NCBI GenBank assembly: GCA_026018925.1
Contig: JAKSZU010000027.1
Location: 888,829 to 952,828, forward strand
Length of the DNA stretch: 64,000 bases
Reading direction: 5' to 3'
Source of the DNA: Tupaia tana
Taxonomy: Eukaryota; Chordata; Mammalia; Scandentia; Tupaiidae
Positions 1 to 10,899 of the stretch are shown piece by piece. A model generated the notes under the pieces. It had not been told where the DNA came from, did no database searches, and saw only the letters and a program-made list of their open reading frames with translations. The position numbers and the translations under genes were made by a program. The stretch's first letter is position 1. Each line of letters starts with the position of its first letter.

Positions 1-98
1 CTGCCCAATATGATTTTGAAGCCATCAGGTCTGGGACTTGAACCACACCTTGCATGTGGGAGTGCAGCAACACAGCCTCTGCTCCACCTGCTGGCCTC
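1..98 (-). repeat. tRNA-derived SINE (family A), promoter-side part, cut by window edge
   Basis: Reverse-strand remnant of the long SINE family of this window. It keeps the B-box side ('gggacttgaacc' read on +) and the 5' end 'ctgctggcc'. It is closely similar to 46719-46815, which lies in the same position in the second composite repeat. Confidence 0.6.
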
Positions 99-112
99 CA
101 GGCATGGCTGAT

Positions 113-310
113 CATTTCTTAAAATTTATTCATTTCTACAAGGAGACACAGAGAGGCAGGCATCCCCCAACAAGTTCCTCACGGCCTATCCACCTCCAGC
201 CTCAGCCAGGGCCATGTCCCGGGCACTCATGGCGGATGTGCTCAGGAAGTGAACCCAGAACCAACCTGTGTGGGTCAGACACACAGAAACTGTTCTACCA
301 ACAGGTCCCC
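113..310 (-). repeat. tRNA-derived SINE-like element (family C)
   Basis: Read on the minus strand it starts near 'ggggacctgttggtagaac', has a tRNA-like region ending in a B-box-like 'gggttcac', then a GC-rich body and a tail near 113. The same element is at 46830-47035 and, with an internal expansion, at 62040-62760. Family assignment is inference from the tRNA-like head. Confidence 0.5.
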
Positions 311-650
311 CTTGGTGCCCATGTTATCCTTCCTCCTGAACTTCAGTGCCCCAAACCAGAACATGCAGCATTACACAGAGAGCTCCCGGAGGAACCTTCT
401 GGGTGTGGTGCCAGACTGCACTGCCACATGGCCTCCAGGAGGAGGAAGGACCTCCAGCATCATGCCACATGGCATGAAATGGAAGCCTGCATCGAGAAAA
501 GCTTTCAGGCAGAAGGTCAGACAACCCAGAGGCCTCTGGAAGAAAGGCTTCTACACAGAGTCAAGAAGACACCTCCCAGAGATCTTTAGGAGAAACCTTC
601 TGAGCAGAGCACCAGGCCACACGTCTCAGAGGTCTTGAGGCCTAGGGGAG
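311..650 (-). repeat. Degenerate ~60-bp tandem units (composite repeat)
   Basis: Diverged tandem units of about 60 bp containing variants of 'ggaggaaccttctgggtgtg' and 'aagaaaggcttctacacag'. On the reverse strand they match the '...tcctcc-ggagg-cctgtgggtaatgtagt...' units at 46020-46160, 49380-49720, 51290-51610 and 63060-63400. Open frames crossing this stretch (for example 38-589) are by-products of the repeat and of the SINEs they run through. Confidence 0.6.
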
Positions 651-828
651 AATAGACTAGCCAGGAACAGGCATCCAAAGTCCCAGCTTACATGATGGCA
701 AGGTCACTCCAAGGCCCCAAGTAAGGGTCTCCGAGACTCTAGCTGAGAAGCTGATGCATTTGGGGGTGCCAAATGCCTAGGATGAGCAAGGCCCATGTGG
801 ATCACATGGGAACGGATGTACCTGCAGA

Positions 829-1008
829 GACTTTTTCAACTACTTGTTGGATGCTCTCGAAATGGTGGCTTTGTCAAAGAAACAAATTCAGGAGATAAAT
901 GTTCCAAAGACAGACTCACTCAATGTGCTAGAGTGGATCATGGAAAAAGGCTATCGGATTCCATATATACCTTGTGCCAGTGACATTGCTCGGCCTCTGA
1001 CATCATGA
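829..1008 (+). pseudogene. CARD-like open frame, copy 1
   Basis: A 59-codon open frame reads DFFNYLLDALEMVALSKK at its start and LEWIMEKGYRIPYIP further on, ending at TGA 1006-1008. It has no in-frame ATG at its start, and an in-frame TAG lies a little upstream. The paralog at 47470-47718 keeps the same frame over the same segment. The spacing LLD-x-L, L-S-K, a Thr-Asp pair and a closing V/M-x-K-G resembles the core of a caspase-recruitment domain (helices 1-4 of CASP1/ICEBERG-type CARDs). That reading is inference from pattern only. Most likely it is a decayed fragment carried inside the composite repeat; a random conserved frame is the alternative. Confidence 0.3.
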
Positions 1009-1019
1009 AGATAATCTAG

Positions 1020-1044
1020 GAAAAAAAAAAAAAAAAAAAAAAAA
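1020..1044 (+). repeat. A-run after the CARD-like frame
   Basis: About 25 consecutive A follow the frame end. The paralog at 47740-47750 has an interrupted, shorter A-rich run at the same site. It could be a retroposition tail, but no upstream AATAAA or flanking duplication was found. Confidence 0.7.
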
Positions 1045-1084
1045 CAGAACATGAAAAGAGTCTCTGATGAGCAGGATTCTTCCT

Positions 1085-2040
1085 AACTCATAGGACACAG
1101 TTTCATGGGTCTTAATGTGATCTGTGGACACTGTTAGCTGAGTCAAAGCTTACCTTGCTGTTTTTTTTGTTTGCGGTACAAGATAAGGTGTGTGGTTACC
1201 TGATGTTGAGTTCCCTCTGCTGGCAATAGACTACTGTTCTCTTAGCTCTAATGTGGTCAGCTGACATTGCAAACTGAGTCAAAACTCCCCCGAATGACTC
1301 TTGGCTATGGTACAGGATAAGGTGTGCAGTTACCTGAGCTTCAGCTCCCTCTGCTGGCCATAGACAGATGTTTCATTACTTCCACTATGGTCTGATGACA
1401 CTGCTTGCTGAGTCAAAGATCTGCCTAATGGCCCTTGATTTTGCTGCACCAAAAGTTGTGTGGTTAGCTGACGTCATGTTTCCTCTCCTGGCAATACGCC
1501 AGTATTTTATTAGATCTAATGTTCTCTGTTGACACTGTTAGCTGTGTCAAAGCTCCCAGCTTCTGGCTCTTAGCTATAGTGCAGGATAAGGTGTGTAGTT
1601 AAGCTTAGGATGGGTTTTCTCTGCTAAACATAGGCCAGTGTTTCCTAAGTTATAATGTGACATGAGGTCACAGTTAGGTGAGACCAATCACCTTCTGATG
1701 GCTTTGGGTGTGGTGCAAGAAAAGGTGTATGGTTCGCTGAGGTTAAGCTCCCTCTGCTAGCAATAGGCCAGTGTTTTATCATTCTAATCTGGTCTGCTGA
1801 CATTATTAGCTGAGTCAATGCTCCCCCTGCTGGCTCTTCCCTGTGGTTCATGATATGGGGTGTGCTTAGTTGAGGTTGAGCTACCCCTGCTGGCCATAGC
1901 AAGAAGTGCAGGACAAAGCCCAGTAAGAAACCTAAAAACACAATCCATGCATGAGCTCCCTCTGCTGGCCATAAGAGATAGTGCATGACAAAGCCACATT
2001 AAAAGAGCTAAAAACACTTCCAAGAGGTATAGTGGTAGCA
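1085..2040. repeat. Tail of CTCF-core-like tandem array (copy 0)
   Basis: Tandem units of about 150 bp alternate 'gtcaaagctccccctgctgg' and 'gagctccctctgctggcca'. They match 18165-19060 almost unit for unit, so this is the end of a preceding higher-order repeat. Examples of the core on the reverse strand, CCAGCAGAGGG, lie at 1347-1357 and 1958-1968. About 70 bp present at 19083-19150 are missing here at about 2040. Short open frames on the minus strand at 1645-2041 come from the repeat. Confidence 0.8.
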
Positions 2041-4490
2041 ATTGACTATCGTGGCAAGGATGGGCGCGAAGTCTAAGGTCTTTATGAAAATAACCGTGAA
2101 TTCATGTTACTGGACTAAAGGACGGTACCCAGGACTCAAGATGAGAAAATTAACTGCAAACACTGCTAAACAAGGTCAAGTAATGCAGGTGATGATTACA
2201 AGGGACTGAATGCATTCCTGACTGAATTACAGAGTTTGAGAGAAAAATTCCTTCTCCACCAACACTGTTTTCACAATTAAGACACTCCTGTTTAAGCCTC
2301 TGATACTGCTGATGGTGGACCTGGAATGTGAAACTGGCCTTCATGGGGACACATACACGAACTTCCCCTTAGTCTACCTGATGACCCAGAGCATTCCAAC
2401 CTGCACCAGGCTCCTTCAACCTAAATTCTGTCAATGACAGAACCGGGGTGTCATGCCAGCCTTCACATAATGCACATCCAGGCTCCCACCAGTTTCACCA
2501 TGGGACCTAAAACCTTCCAACCACTGTCAGGCCACCTCATCTGAAACAATGCTGTATATCACATCAGAGTGTCACAACAGTCTTGACCACAGAGTACATT
2601 CTGGCTCACAAAGTTCCTCGCCAGAACCCAGACTGATCCAGCCACTGCTAAGGCCACCTCATTGTGGCCAACGATGCTGATAGAGCACCAGTCTTGACTA
2701 AGACATGCACCTCAGTTCACCCCAGGTCTTCATCAGAAACCTGGAAACTTGCAGCAACCACAAAGCTGTCTTGCCCCAACCAACACTACAAATAAAACTA
2801 GCATGTCATGCTGGTCTTGACTGGGGCATGTGCCCCAGCTACACCCAGGTCCTACCCAGGAGCAAGATTATTTCTAACCACTGCCAGACTGTCTCACCCC
2901 GGAACAATGCCACCAACAAAGCTGAGGAGCTGTGCCAGTCTTGACAAGGACAGATGCCCACATTACCTCCAGGCCCTCCCAACGGACCCAGAGTCTTCCG
3001 ACCACTGCCAGGCAACCTCATACTGACCAACAGGGTGGCACACATGTCTAAACTGGGGCATTTGCCCCTTCTCCCACAAGGTTTTCTTTCACATACAGAG
3101 CCATCCAGCCATCACCAGACATTCCTGCATGAACAAAACTGTCTTTGGACCCAGAGTGTCATGCTTGATTGACTGAGGCATGTGTCCTGGCTCTCCCACA
3201 AGACACTTCAAAACACTGAGCATTAGGAACTAGCAGTTAGCGTAATGGCTATGTCGCTGGACTCCCACGTAGTCGACCGCGGTTCACGTCACAGACCCGG
3301 TGGCTTAAAACACACATCGGGCGCGTGTGCATGCGTTCCCAAGTTCCCGAGAGAAAAATGGAGGAGAAGGGATTGCAGCATGACCATCCCCCCTGGGGGG
3401 TGATTTCTTACTTTCTGACCCTATGTCTCTCTCTGTCTGGCGAGCGCACGTGCCCTATAGCGAAAAACTCGAAAAAAAAACCAAAAAACTAAGCATTCCA
3501 CCTGCAACTGGTCCCGTTGCCCTGTTCAAAGCCCAGGTGCCATGACAGTCTAGACCATGGTTTACAAATTAACTCTCCAATGTATTCTTCAGGACAAAGA
3601 GCCCTGCAGCCATCACTGTCCACCCTGCCCTGACAAACGCCACCAACAAAGAAGAAATGCCACACCAGTCTTGACTGGGACACATGTCCCACCTTCTACC
3701 TAACCCTTCCTGGCACCCAGAGCATGTCAGCCACCACTAGCTCAACTAACCTTGACCAAGACTTGTCAGAGCCAGGGTCTTCCTGAAGACTTGATCAGGA
3801 CACTTACCTCAGCTCTCTCAGATCCTGCTACAGACCCAGAGACTTTAAGCAACTGCAGAGATGCCTCGACCAAACAAACACCAATGACCAAGCTGGGCTG
3901 TTATGACAACCTTGACTGAGATATACATTCTGACTTTCTCCAACTCCTTATGGATACCCATTCACTGCCAGGCTGCCTTGCCATGACCAACACCACTGAC
4001 AGAGCCAATGTTATCATGCCATCTTTGACCACGATGCACAATGCAGCATCCCCAAATATGTATCTGAAATCATAGATTTCCAGCACGTACCATGATGCTT
4101 CTACACAACCTCTGCAACAAAAGAATTGTGGTGTCACACCAGCCTTGACCGGGTCATGCACCCAAAATTCCCACAAGCTACTAGTTATAAACAAGAGCCT
4201 TCCAGCCCACACTGGGCCATTTTAACACAACCTCTACCATGATGAAGCATTGGTGTCAAGCTAGTCTTCACCAGGGCATATACCTCAGCTCCCCCCAGGT
4301 CCACATAAGGGGCCCACCATTCTTACCCATTAATCCTGAAATATTAGAAGCCACCCCAATCCCAAAATCTCATCACAAATCCTCGAAAGCCAATCCCTAA
4401 CTTCTAATCTCTAACCACAATACTACCACCAACTGAACTATAACTGCATAATACAACCTCAAGACCTACCTACTGTATCTGACTGTCCAC
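2040..4490. repeat. Macrosatellite module A (copy 1)
   Basis: It begins in the ~500-bp body ('cactgctaaacaaggtcaag'), then runs through diverged units of about 120 bp built on 'gtcttgactggggcatg', 'cccaggtcct', 'ccttccagccac' and 'caccaacagagc'. It closes in a C/A-rich block at 4340-4480. The counterpart is 19060-21300. A SINE at 3225-3486 is present only in this copy. Confidence 0.8.
3225..3486 (+). mobile_element. SINE family A, copy-1-specific insertion
   Basis: A full-length tRNA-derived SINE with A-box-like 'tagcgtaatgg', a somewhat altered B box ('ggttcacgtc'), a conserved middle with the palindrome 'cccccctgggggg', a CT/GT-rich stretch and an A-rich tail. Flanking duplications are 'ctgagcatt' (3216-3224) and 'ctaagcatt' (3489-3497). 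The paralogous site near 20311-20330 reads straight through 'ccctgagcattcc', which is an empty site. Confidence 0.9.
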
Positions 4491-5838
4491 AGGCTACATC
4501 TCAGCACTAGGTTGGGGCACAAAAGGGTACTCCCTGGGGATGTTGCCAGTCACCCAACAGATATCTCTGGTGGGTACTGAGGAGAAAATCCTATATTGAC
4601 TGAGGAGCCTACTGGGAGGAATTACTGATGTGGATTTTCACATCTTTTAAGGGGGCCCAACCACAATGCTGTCCCCAAGGGCAGGGTAAGAAAGACTCAA
4701 TGGTTAGCTGAGCCAAAGGTGCCCTCCGCTCACTCTTCGGGGTGTTGCAGGACAAGGTGAATAGTCAGATGTGCTCAACCTCCCCCTGTTGGCCTTAGTG
4801 GATGGTACAGGAAAAGTCATACTAACAGACCAAAAAAAACACTTAGATGTCCTATGAGATCAATTTATTGCACGGTGCATATTTAACAAGTTCTCTATTA
4901 CCAGATGTCTTCCTGAGTCCTAGAGTAGAATTATAAAGAGTGTCCTTCATATGGTGTCTGAAGTAATAATGGAAATAACAGAGAAGCCACATCACTGAAC
5001 AAAGTAAGGGCATCCAGCATTACACTGAGAGGATGAAGTCAAGACATTGCTACACATGGTCAGGCAATACTAATAATTATTACACAACACTGAATGAATT
5101 TGTGATGAATTGACCCCTTATGATCTTTCGAGTGATTAAGTACTTACTCAGTAACAATTTGCTTTTTACATTAAAGCACTCCTTTCTTATCCCAGTCCTT
5201 CTGCCCCTGATGCCACAGTAACCAGAATATAGAGCCAACCTCGAGTTGAACAAGAACCGTAACTCCTCCCAGGTATGCCTCTGGAATTGAAGGTTTCCAA
5301 CCCATACCAGGTTGCTTCACCATAACCTCCAAAACGGATATAGCTGGGGTGTCATGATGGCTTTAAATGCCTGCACTCCGGTTTCCCTAAGGTCCACCTT
5401 TGGACCAAAAAACTTGCACCTCATACTGGGCACTTCAACCCAAATGACACTGACCATGGTGCACATTACAGTTCCCCCAAGGTATGGCTCATGAACAGTA
5501 GCCATCCAGTCCATGCCAGGATGCTTTAACACTACCTCCATCCCCAAAAGACCAGAAGTGCGGTGCTGATCTTAATCCAGGCATGCATACTAGTTATCGC
5601 CAGGTCCATCTTAGGCTCTGGAACCTTCCAGTCTTTATCAGGCAGCTTCTACCCAACTTCCACTGTTGAAGAAGTCAGCGTATTGTACCAGCTGTGATCT
5701 AAGTGTGCAACCCAGCTTCACCCAAGTCTGCCTCATGACTCACAATTTTCCAGTCGACACTGGGCTGCTTTGACCTAACCATCACCAACAACAGAGCCAA
5801 GACATACTGAACTTGACTGTGGCGAATACTGCAGCTCT
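4490..5838. repeat. Macrosatellite module B (copy 1)
   Basis: Head ('ggctacatctcagcactagg'), two CTCF-like segments near 4720-4800, body 4820-5190, then ~120-bp units to about 5835. There it passes directly into the CTCF-like segment of module C without a C/A-rich block or head. Counterpart 21300-22670 has the same truncated junction, so the truncation predates the 17-kb duplication. Confidence 0.75.
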
Positions 5839-6589
5839 CATGAGCACTGCAGGACAAGGTATGTGAGACTGAGACTGAAGACTGAACTCCGCCTGCTGGC
5901 CACAGGAGTTTTTGCAGGACAAAGTCACATTTACAGACCTAAAAACACCCTCTTGACTACAGGGTATAATCAGTCCACCTCATAATTTATGACCAGATCA
6001 ACTCTTGAAACATAAAGAAAAACTATGATAGGTGTTCTTGGTGTGGTATCTAAAATCTTTTGAACATAACTGAAAAAGCACATTATTGACCTAAAAAAGG
6101 GTCGCCAAGACTCTAGCTGAGAAGATGCAAGGTCAGTCAACAGTGGCAATGATGACACAGGATAGAAATGGATTCATAAGTCATTATCAAATGAGGGAAT
6201 GTGACTAAAAATATCATTGTTCACTAACAGTGTTGTCATTTCTAAGGCACTCCTTTCTAAGCCACTGGTACAGCCACCAATGGAGGTGGAGTGCAAGCCG
6301 GGCCTTGACAGGTGCATATATGAGTTTCCTCACAGTCCTCCTTAGGACCCAGAGCATTCCAATCCATGCTAGGCTGCTTCAAACTGACCTCTGTCAGAAA
6401 TTATGCCAGAGTGCTGCACTGGCCTTGTAAGGGCGTAAGCCCTGGATACCACCAGGTTCTCCCCAGGACACAAAGCCTTCCAGTCACTGCCAGGCCACCT
6501 CACCATAAAAAAATACTGCCAAAAAAGGTGGAGCACCACACTGACCTTGACCAGGAGGTGTATACTAGCCCCCCAACACACACACACAC

Positions 6590-6647
<58 letters not shown>

Positions 6648-8850
6648 CAAGTCCTTCCCAAAACCCAAAGACTTCCAGCCACTATGGGTTACCTCACACT
6701 CACCAACACTACCAACAGAGCTGGAGTTTCACACCAGTCTCGCCTAGGTCATACACCTTGGTTCACCCCAGTCCTCACCAGGACATGGTACCTTTCAGCC
6801 ACCACAGGGCTACTTTGTCCCAACCAACACCACCAATTGAACTGCAGTGTTATGCCAGTCATCTCTAGGGAATGCACCCTTGTCTCAGTCTACATACCCA
6901 CCAGAACCCAGAATATTCCAACTCCCACCACAATACCTCAATATAACCAATACCTGCAACAAAGCCACGGTGTTGAGCTGGTCTTGACGGGGACATGGAC
7001 CCCACCTGCCACCAGACGCTACCCAGGATACAGTGCCTTCAAGCCACTGTCTCAACCTGACCAAGAACACAGAGAGAATGGGGTGTCACACCAGTCTTGA
7101 CCAGGGCATGCACTCCTGCCTCATCAAGTTTTCTTTGTGATCTGGAGTTAGGCCTCCTTGCCTAAAGAACGCTGCCAATGTGGTTGGGATGTGGCGCTAG
7201 TGCTGTTGAGAGCACACACACTGGCTCTCCCCCGATCCTCCCTGGGACCAGAACCTCTTTCAGTCACTACCGTCCCCTCACCCTAAACACTGCCATTGAC
7301 AAAGCCAGGAGATCATGCCACTGTTGACCTAGGAAATAATACCACCTGCCCCTGGTACCCCCAGGAATCAAACCCTTCAAACCACCTAGCCCCAACCAAT
7401 GCCAACAACAGAGCCAGCTTGTCAAAATGGTTTCATCAGGGCATGGTCCCTATTTCCACCCAGGTCGTTCTCAGGACGCTGACCCTGATCCTGACCCAGA
7501 TCTCAACCCCAATCATAAACTGAATTGCATCCACATTTTCTAACTCCTAGACCATGAGCATAATCTTAACACTAACACAATCTTATCTTCATAACCCAAT
7601 TTCTACACTTACCTTTCATCTCCAGAAATCCAGTCACTACAAGACAGCCTCACTTCAACCAAAGCCATCAACAAAGCTGGAGTGTCACACTGATATTGTC
7701 TGGGGCATGCGCTGGCTCACCCAAGGTCCTTCACAAGACCTGAAACCTTCCAGCCACCTCTCCAAGCAAATTTAAACCAATGTTGTGGAAGGAGCTGAGG
7801 TGCTGTGCCAGTCTTGACTGAGGCATGCACTCTAGATCCCTCAAACATTTTCAGGACCCTGAGCTTTACAGCCACAACAAGATAACTTCACCCTTTCCAA
7901 AGCCATCAACATCACATGGGTGTCATGCCTCCAATGACCAAGGTATTCGCCCTAGCTCCGCCAAGGTCCTCCTCTAGAACCAGAGCCCTTCAGCCAAAGA
8001 TGGGCCACCTCACCCTCACCAAGCCAGCCAACAGAGCAAGGCTATTAAACTCCTCTTGACCACAGCACAAGCCTAAGCTCCCCCAAATCCTCTTCTTGTC
8101 CTGGAGCATCCGGCGGCTGCCAGGCTACCTGACCCGAACCAATGCCATTGACAGAACCAGGGAGTTACACAGGTCTTAACTAGTGACTTCATCCCAGCTA
8201 CCCTAGGTCCCACGCTAGATCTAAAGCCTTCAAGCAACCACAGAGATGCCTCAAACCAACCAACATTGTTGGAGCTGGGCTGTCATGCTGTGATTGATAA
8301 AGGCACAAATGAATTTTCCAGGTCCTCCTCATGACCTAAAGCCCTCCAGCCACCATCCAGCCACATTTCCCTGACCACTGCCTCCAACAAAGCCAGAGTA
8401 TCATGCCAGCTTTGACTGGGGTGAGAACAGCAGCTTCGCCCAAGTGTACCAATAAATCCCAAGGCTTCCAAAATACACTGAACTGCTTAGACTAAACCTA
8501 TGCTGTTGAAGGAATTGTGGTGTCTCAGTGACCTTAACCAGGACATGCACCCAAACTCTACCCAAGTCTACCTCATGACCCACAGCCTTCCAGCACACCC
8601 TGGCTCACTTTAACACAACCTCCACCTTAACGAAAACTTCGTGTCAAGCTGGCACTGACTGAGGCATGCACTCTAGGTCACCCGAGGTTAACCTCAAAAG
8701 CAGACTACCAGCATCATCCTCTAACCACAAAACAATAAAATCTAACCAGTAACTTGTAACCGAATCACCAAACTTCAAACACCTGTAAGTATAACCCTAC
8801 TTCTAGTCCTAACCGTACCTCCATAAAACAATGCCAACCTGTACCTATGA
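5838..8850. repeat. Macrosatellite module C (copy 1)
   Basis: CTCF-like segment, body 5930-6260, then the longest run of ~120-bp units in the repeat. C/A-rich blocks lie near 7490-7610 and 8700-8830. Counterpart 22670-25640. A (CA)n expansion sits at 6575-6648. Confidence 0.75.
6575..6648. repeat. (CA)n microsatellite
   Basis: About 35 CA dinucleotides with a few interruptions, inside a ~120-bp unit of module C. The paralog near 23421-23433 has only a handful of repeats, so the tract expanded here or contracted there. Open frames of poly-Thr/His or Cys/Val across it are artefacts. Confidence 0.95.
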
Positions 8851-8908
8851 CATACAGCATTACACAGGCTGTGGCTCAACACTTGGTTGGGGCATATATG
8901 GCTACTGC

Positions 8909-9177
8909 TGGGACCAGCAGTTAGCGTAATGGCTATGTCGCTGGACTCCCACGTAGTCGACCACAGTTCGAGTCCCGGACCCGGTGGCTTAAACTCACGC
9001 CGGGAGCGTGTGCATGCGTGCCCAAGATCCCGAGAGGATAATGGAGGAGAAGGGATTGCGGCGTGGCCATCCCCTCTGGGGGGTGATTTCTCGCTTTCTA
9101 TCTCTCTGTCTGTCTCTGTCTGTCTGGCGAGCGCACGCACCCTATAGCAAAAACCTCTCAAAAAAAAAACATGCTTC
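8909..9177 (+). mobile_element. SINE family A, copy-1-specific insertion
   Basis: Full-length and close to the apparent family consensus, with intact A-box-like 'tagcgtaatgg' and B-box 'agttcgagtcc'. Target duplications are 'catatatggctactgc' (8893-8908) and 'cacatatggctactgc' (9178-9193). The paralog at 25680-25705 is an uninterrupted empty site. Confidence 0.92.
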
Positions 9178-10739
9178 CACATATGGCTACTGCCATTGAT
9201 GGGGCCAGCCACCTGATGGCCAGCAAAGCTCTCTTAGAGAAGATAATGTGTTTACTGTGGTGCGTGCTGGGAAAATTATCAATGCGAGCTTTCACAAGTT
9301 GTAAGGGGGTCCACATAGACTGCTGTCCCCAGAGGTAGGGCAGGAAAGGCCCTTAGCCAGAGCTCTCTCTGCTGGCTCTTGGAGGCAGTGCAAGACAATG
9401 TGATCGGTTAGATGTTGCCTATATCCCCAAGCTGACTATGACAGTTAGTACAAAACACAGTCACCTTAACAGCAAAAACAACCCACAAAAAAACAAAAAA
9501 CAAACAAACAAACAAAAACTAAAAAACAAAACAAAACAAAAACACCACACCTGGGTGTCTTGTGGGATCAACTGACTTCAGGGTACAGAGGTGAGGATTT
9601 GTGTATAACCAGATCAACTCTTGAGACCTGCAGAGAACTATGATATGTGTTCTACATCTGTTCTCTGAGGTCATTAAGAAAATAACTCAAATCACTGGAT
9701 TATATAGGGTTCTCCAGGACTATATCTGAGAAGATGGATTCAAAACACAGCTAAACAAAGTGAAGCAATACTCATGGTGATTACATGGTGCTGAACGAGT
9801 TCAGGACTGATTATCCACTTATGGATTTTTTGAGTGAATAATTACTCAGCATCGTCGTGTTTTTGGAATTAAAGCACCCATTCCTATCCTCATCCATCCA
9901 ACCCTGCTGATGATGGAGCTAGAATGAAGAGCCAGATGTGACTGCATGAGGAACTGCACGTCCCCCAGGTATACCTCAATACTTGAGCTCTTCCAGCCCA
10001 CACCAGTTTACTCTATACTGATTTCCACCACATACATAGCTTGGATATCATGCTGGCTTTGAATAGAGCCTGCACTCCAGCTTCCCTTAGGGACAGCTTT
10101 GTACCCAGAATCCTCTAACTATTACTTGGACCTTTGGCCAGACTTCTCAAACGGACAAAAGCAGACATCATGTTAGCCTTAACCAGGGTGTACATTGAAG
10201 ATCCCTGCCTCGGGGGATCTACCAGAGCCATCCAGTCAATGCCAGTCTTTTTAAACCTAACTCTATCACTAAATGACCTGTAGTATGGTGTGGTCCGAGA
10301 CTGTGTCATGCATAGTAGCTCTCCCCAGGTTTACCTCAGGATCAGAGCCTTCCAACTTTTAATCAGAACACTTCAACTTAATCTCTACTCCAAAGGAGTC
10401 AGAGTGCTACACCAAAGTTTACCGAAGTGAGCAGCCCAGATCCACCCAGGTTGGACTCATTACACAAAGCTTTCCAGCCTAAACTTAGCTGCACTGACCC
10501 AAACATTGCCAGCAACAAAGCCAGGGAGTCATGCCAGACTTCACTATGGTGTGTACCCCAGCTCTCCCCAGATACTACATGGGACCTAGAGCCTCTAAGG
10601 ACACACTGGGCCATTGTGACAGACCTGCACTACCTACAGAGACAGAGTGTTACGGTGGTCTTGACCACTGAGTGTATCACAGGTTCCCCTCAGGTCGGCC
10701 TCTGAACTTGGAGCCTTCCACTCTGATCCACTAATAGTC

Positions 10740-10890
10740 TAAACTAAAAATTTTATAGCAAATGTTAATGCCAACACATAAACCATAATTCCTAAACTCA
10801 AACTCCAATCCCTAACTCCTAGCCCATTAACATAACCCTAACATTAACCCGACCCTAACCCCATAACCGAAACACAACCCCTATTTAACA
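10740..10890 (+). repeat. CCCTAA-like C/A-rich block
   Basis: Runs of 'ccctaac', 'cctaacattaacc' and 'ccctaaccccataacc' with drifting period 6-8, resembling degenerate telomeric repeats with the C-strand on +. Similar blocks close the other modules: about 4340-4480, 8700-8830, 13050-13190, 14740-14900, 21130-21290, 25500-25620, 28520-28660, 30190-30340, 32050-32200, 33750-33880, 35085-35215, 52830-52965 and 54665-54800. Confidence 0.7.
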
Positions 10891-10899
10891 TCTCTGGTT

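Noticed and set aside
6366-7100. 244-codon plus-strand frame
   Set aside because: Passes through ~120-bp satellite units and a (CA)n tract; the paralog at 23190-23605 is broken into different frames.
8925-8985. tRNA gene suggested by A- and B-box sequences
   Set aside because: Part of a dispersed ~255-bp SINE with TSD; no complete cloverleaf acceptor stem is formed.
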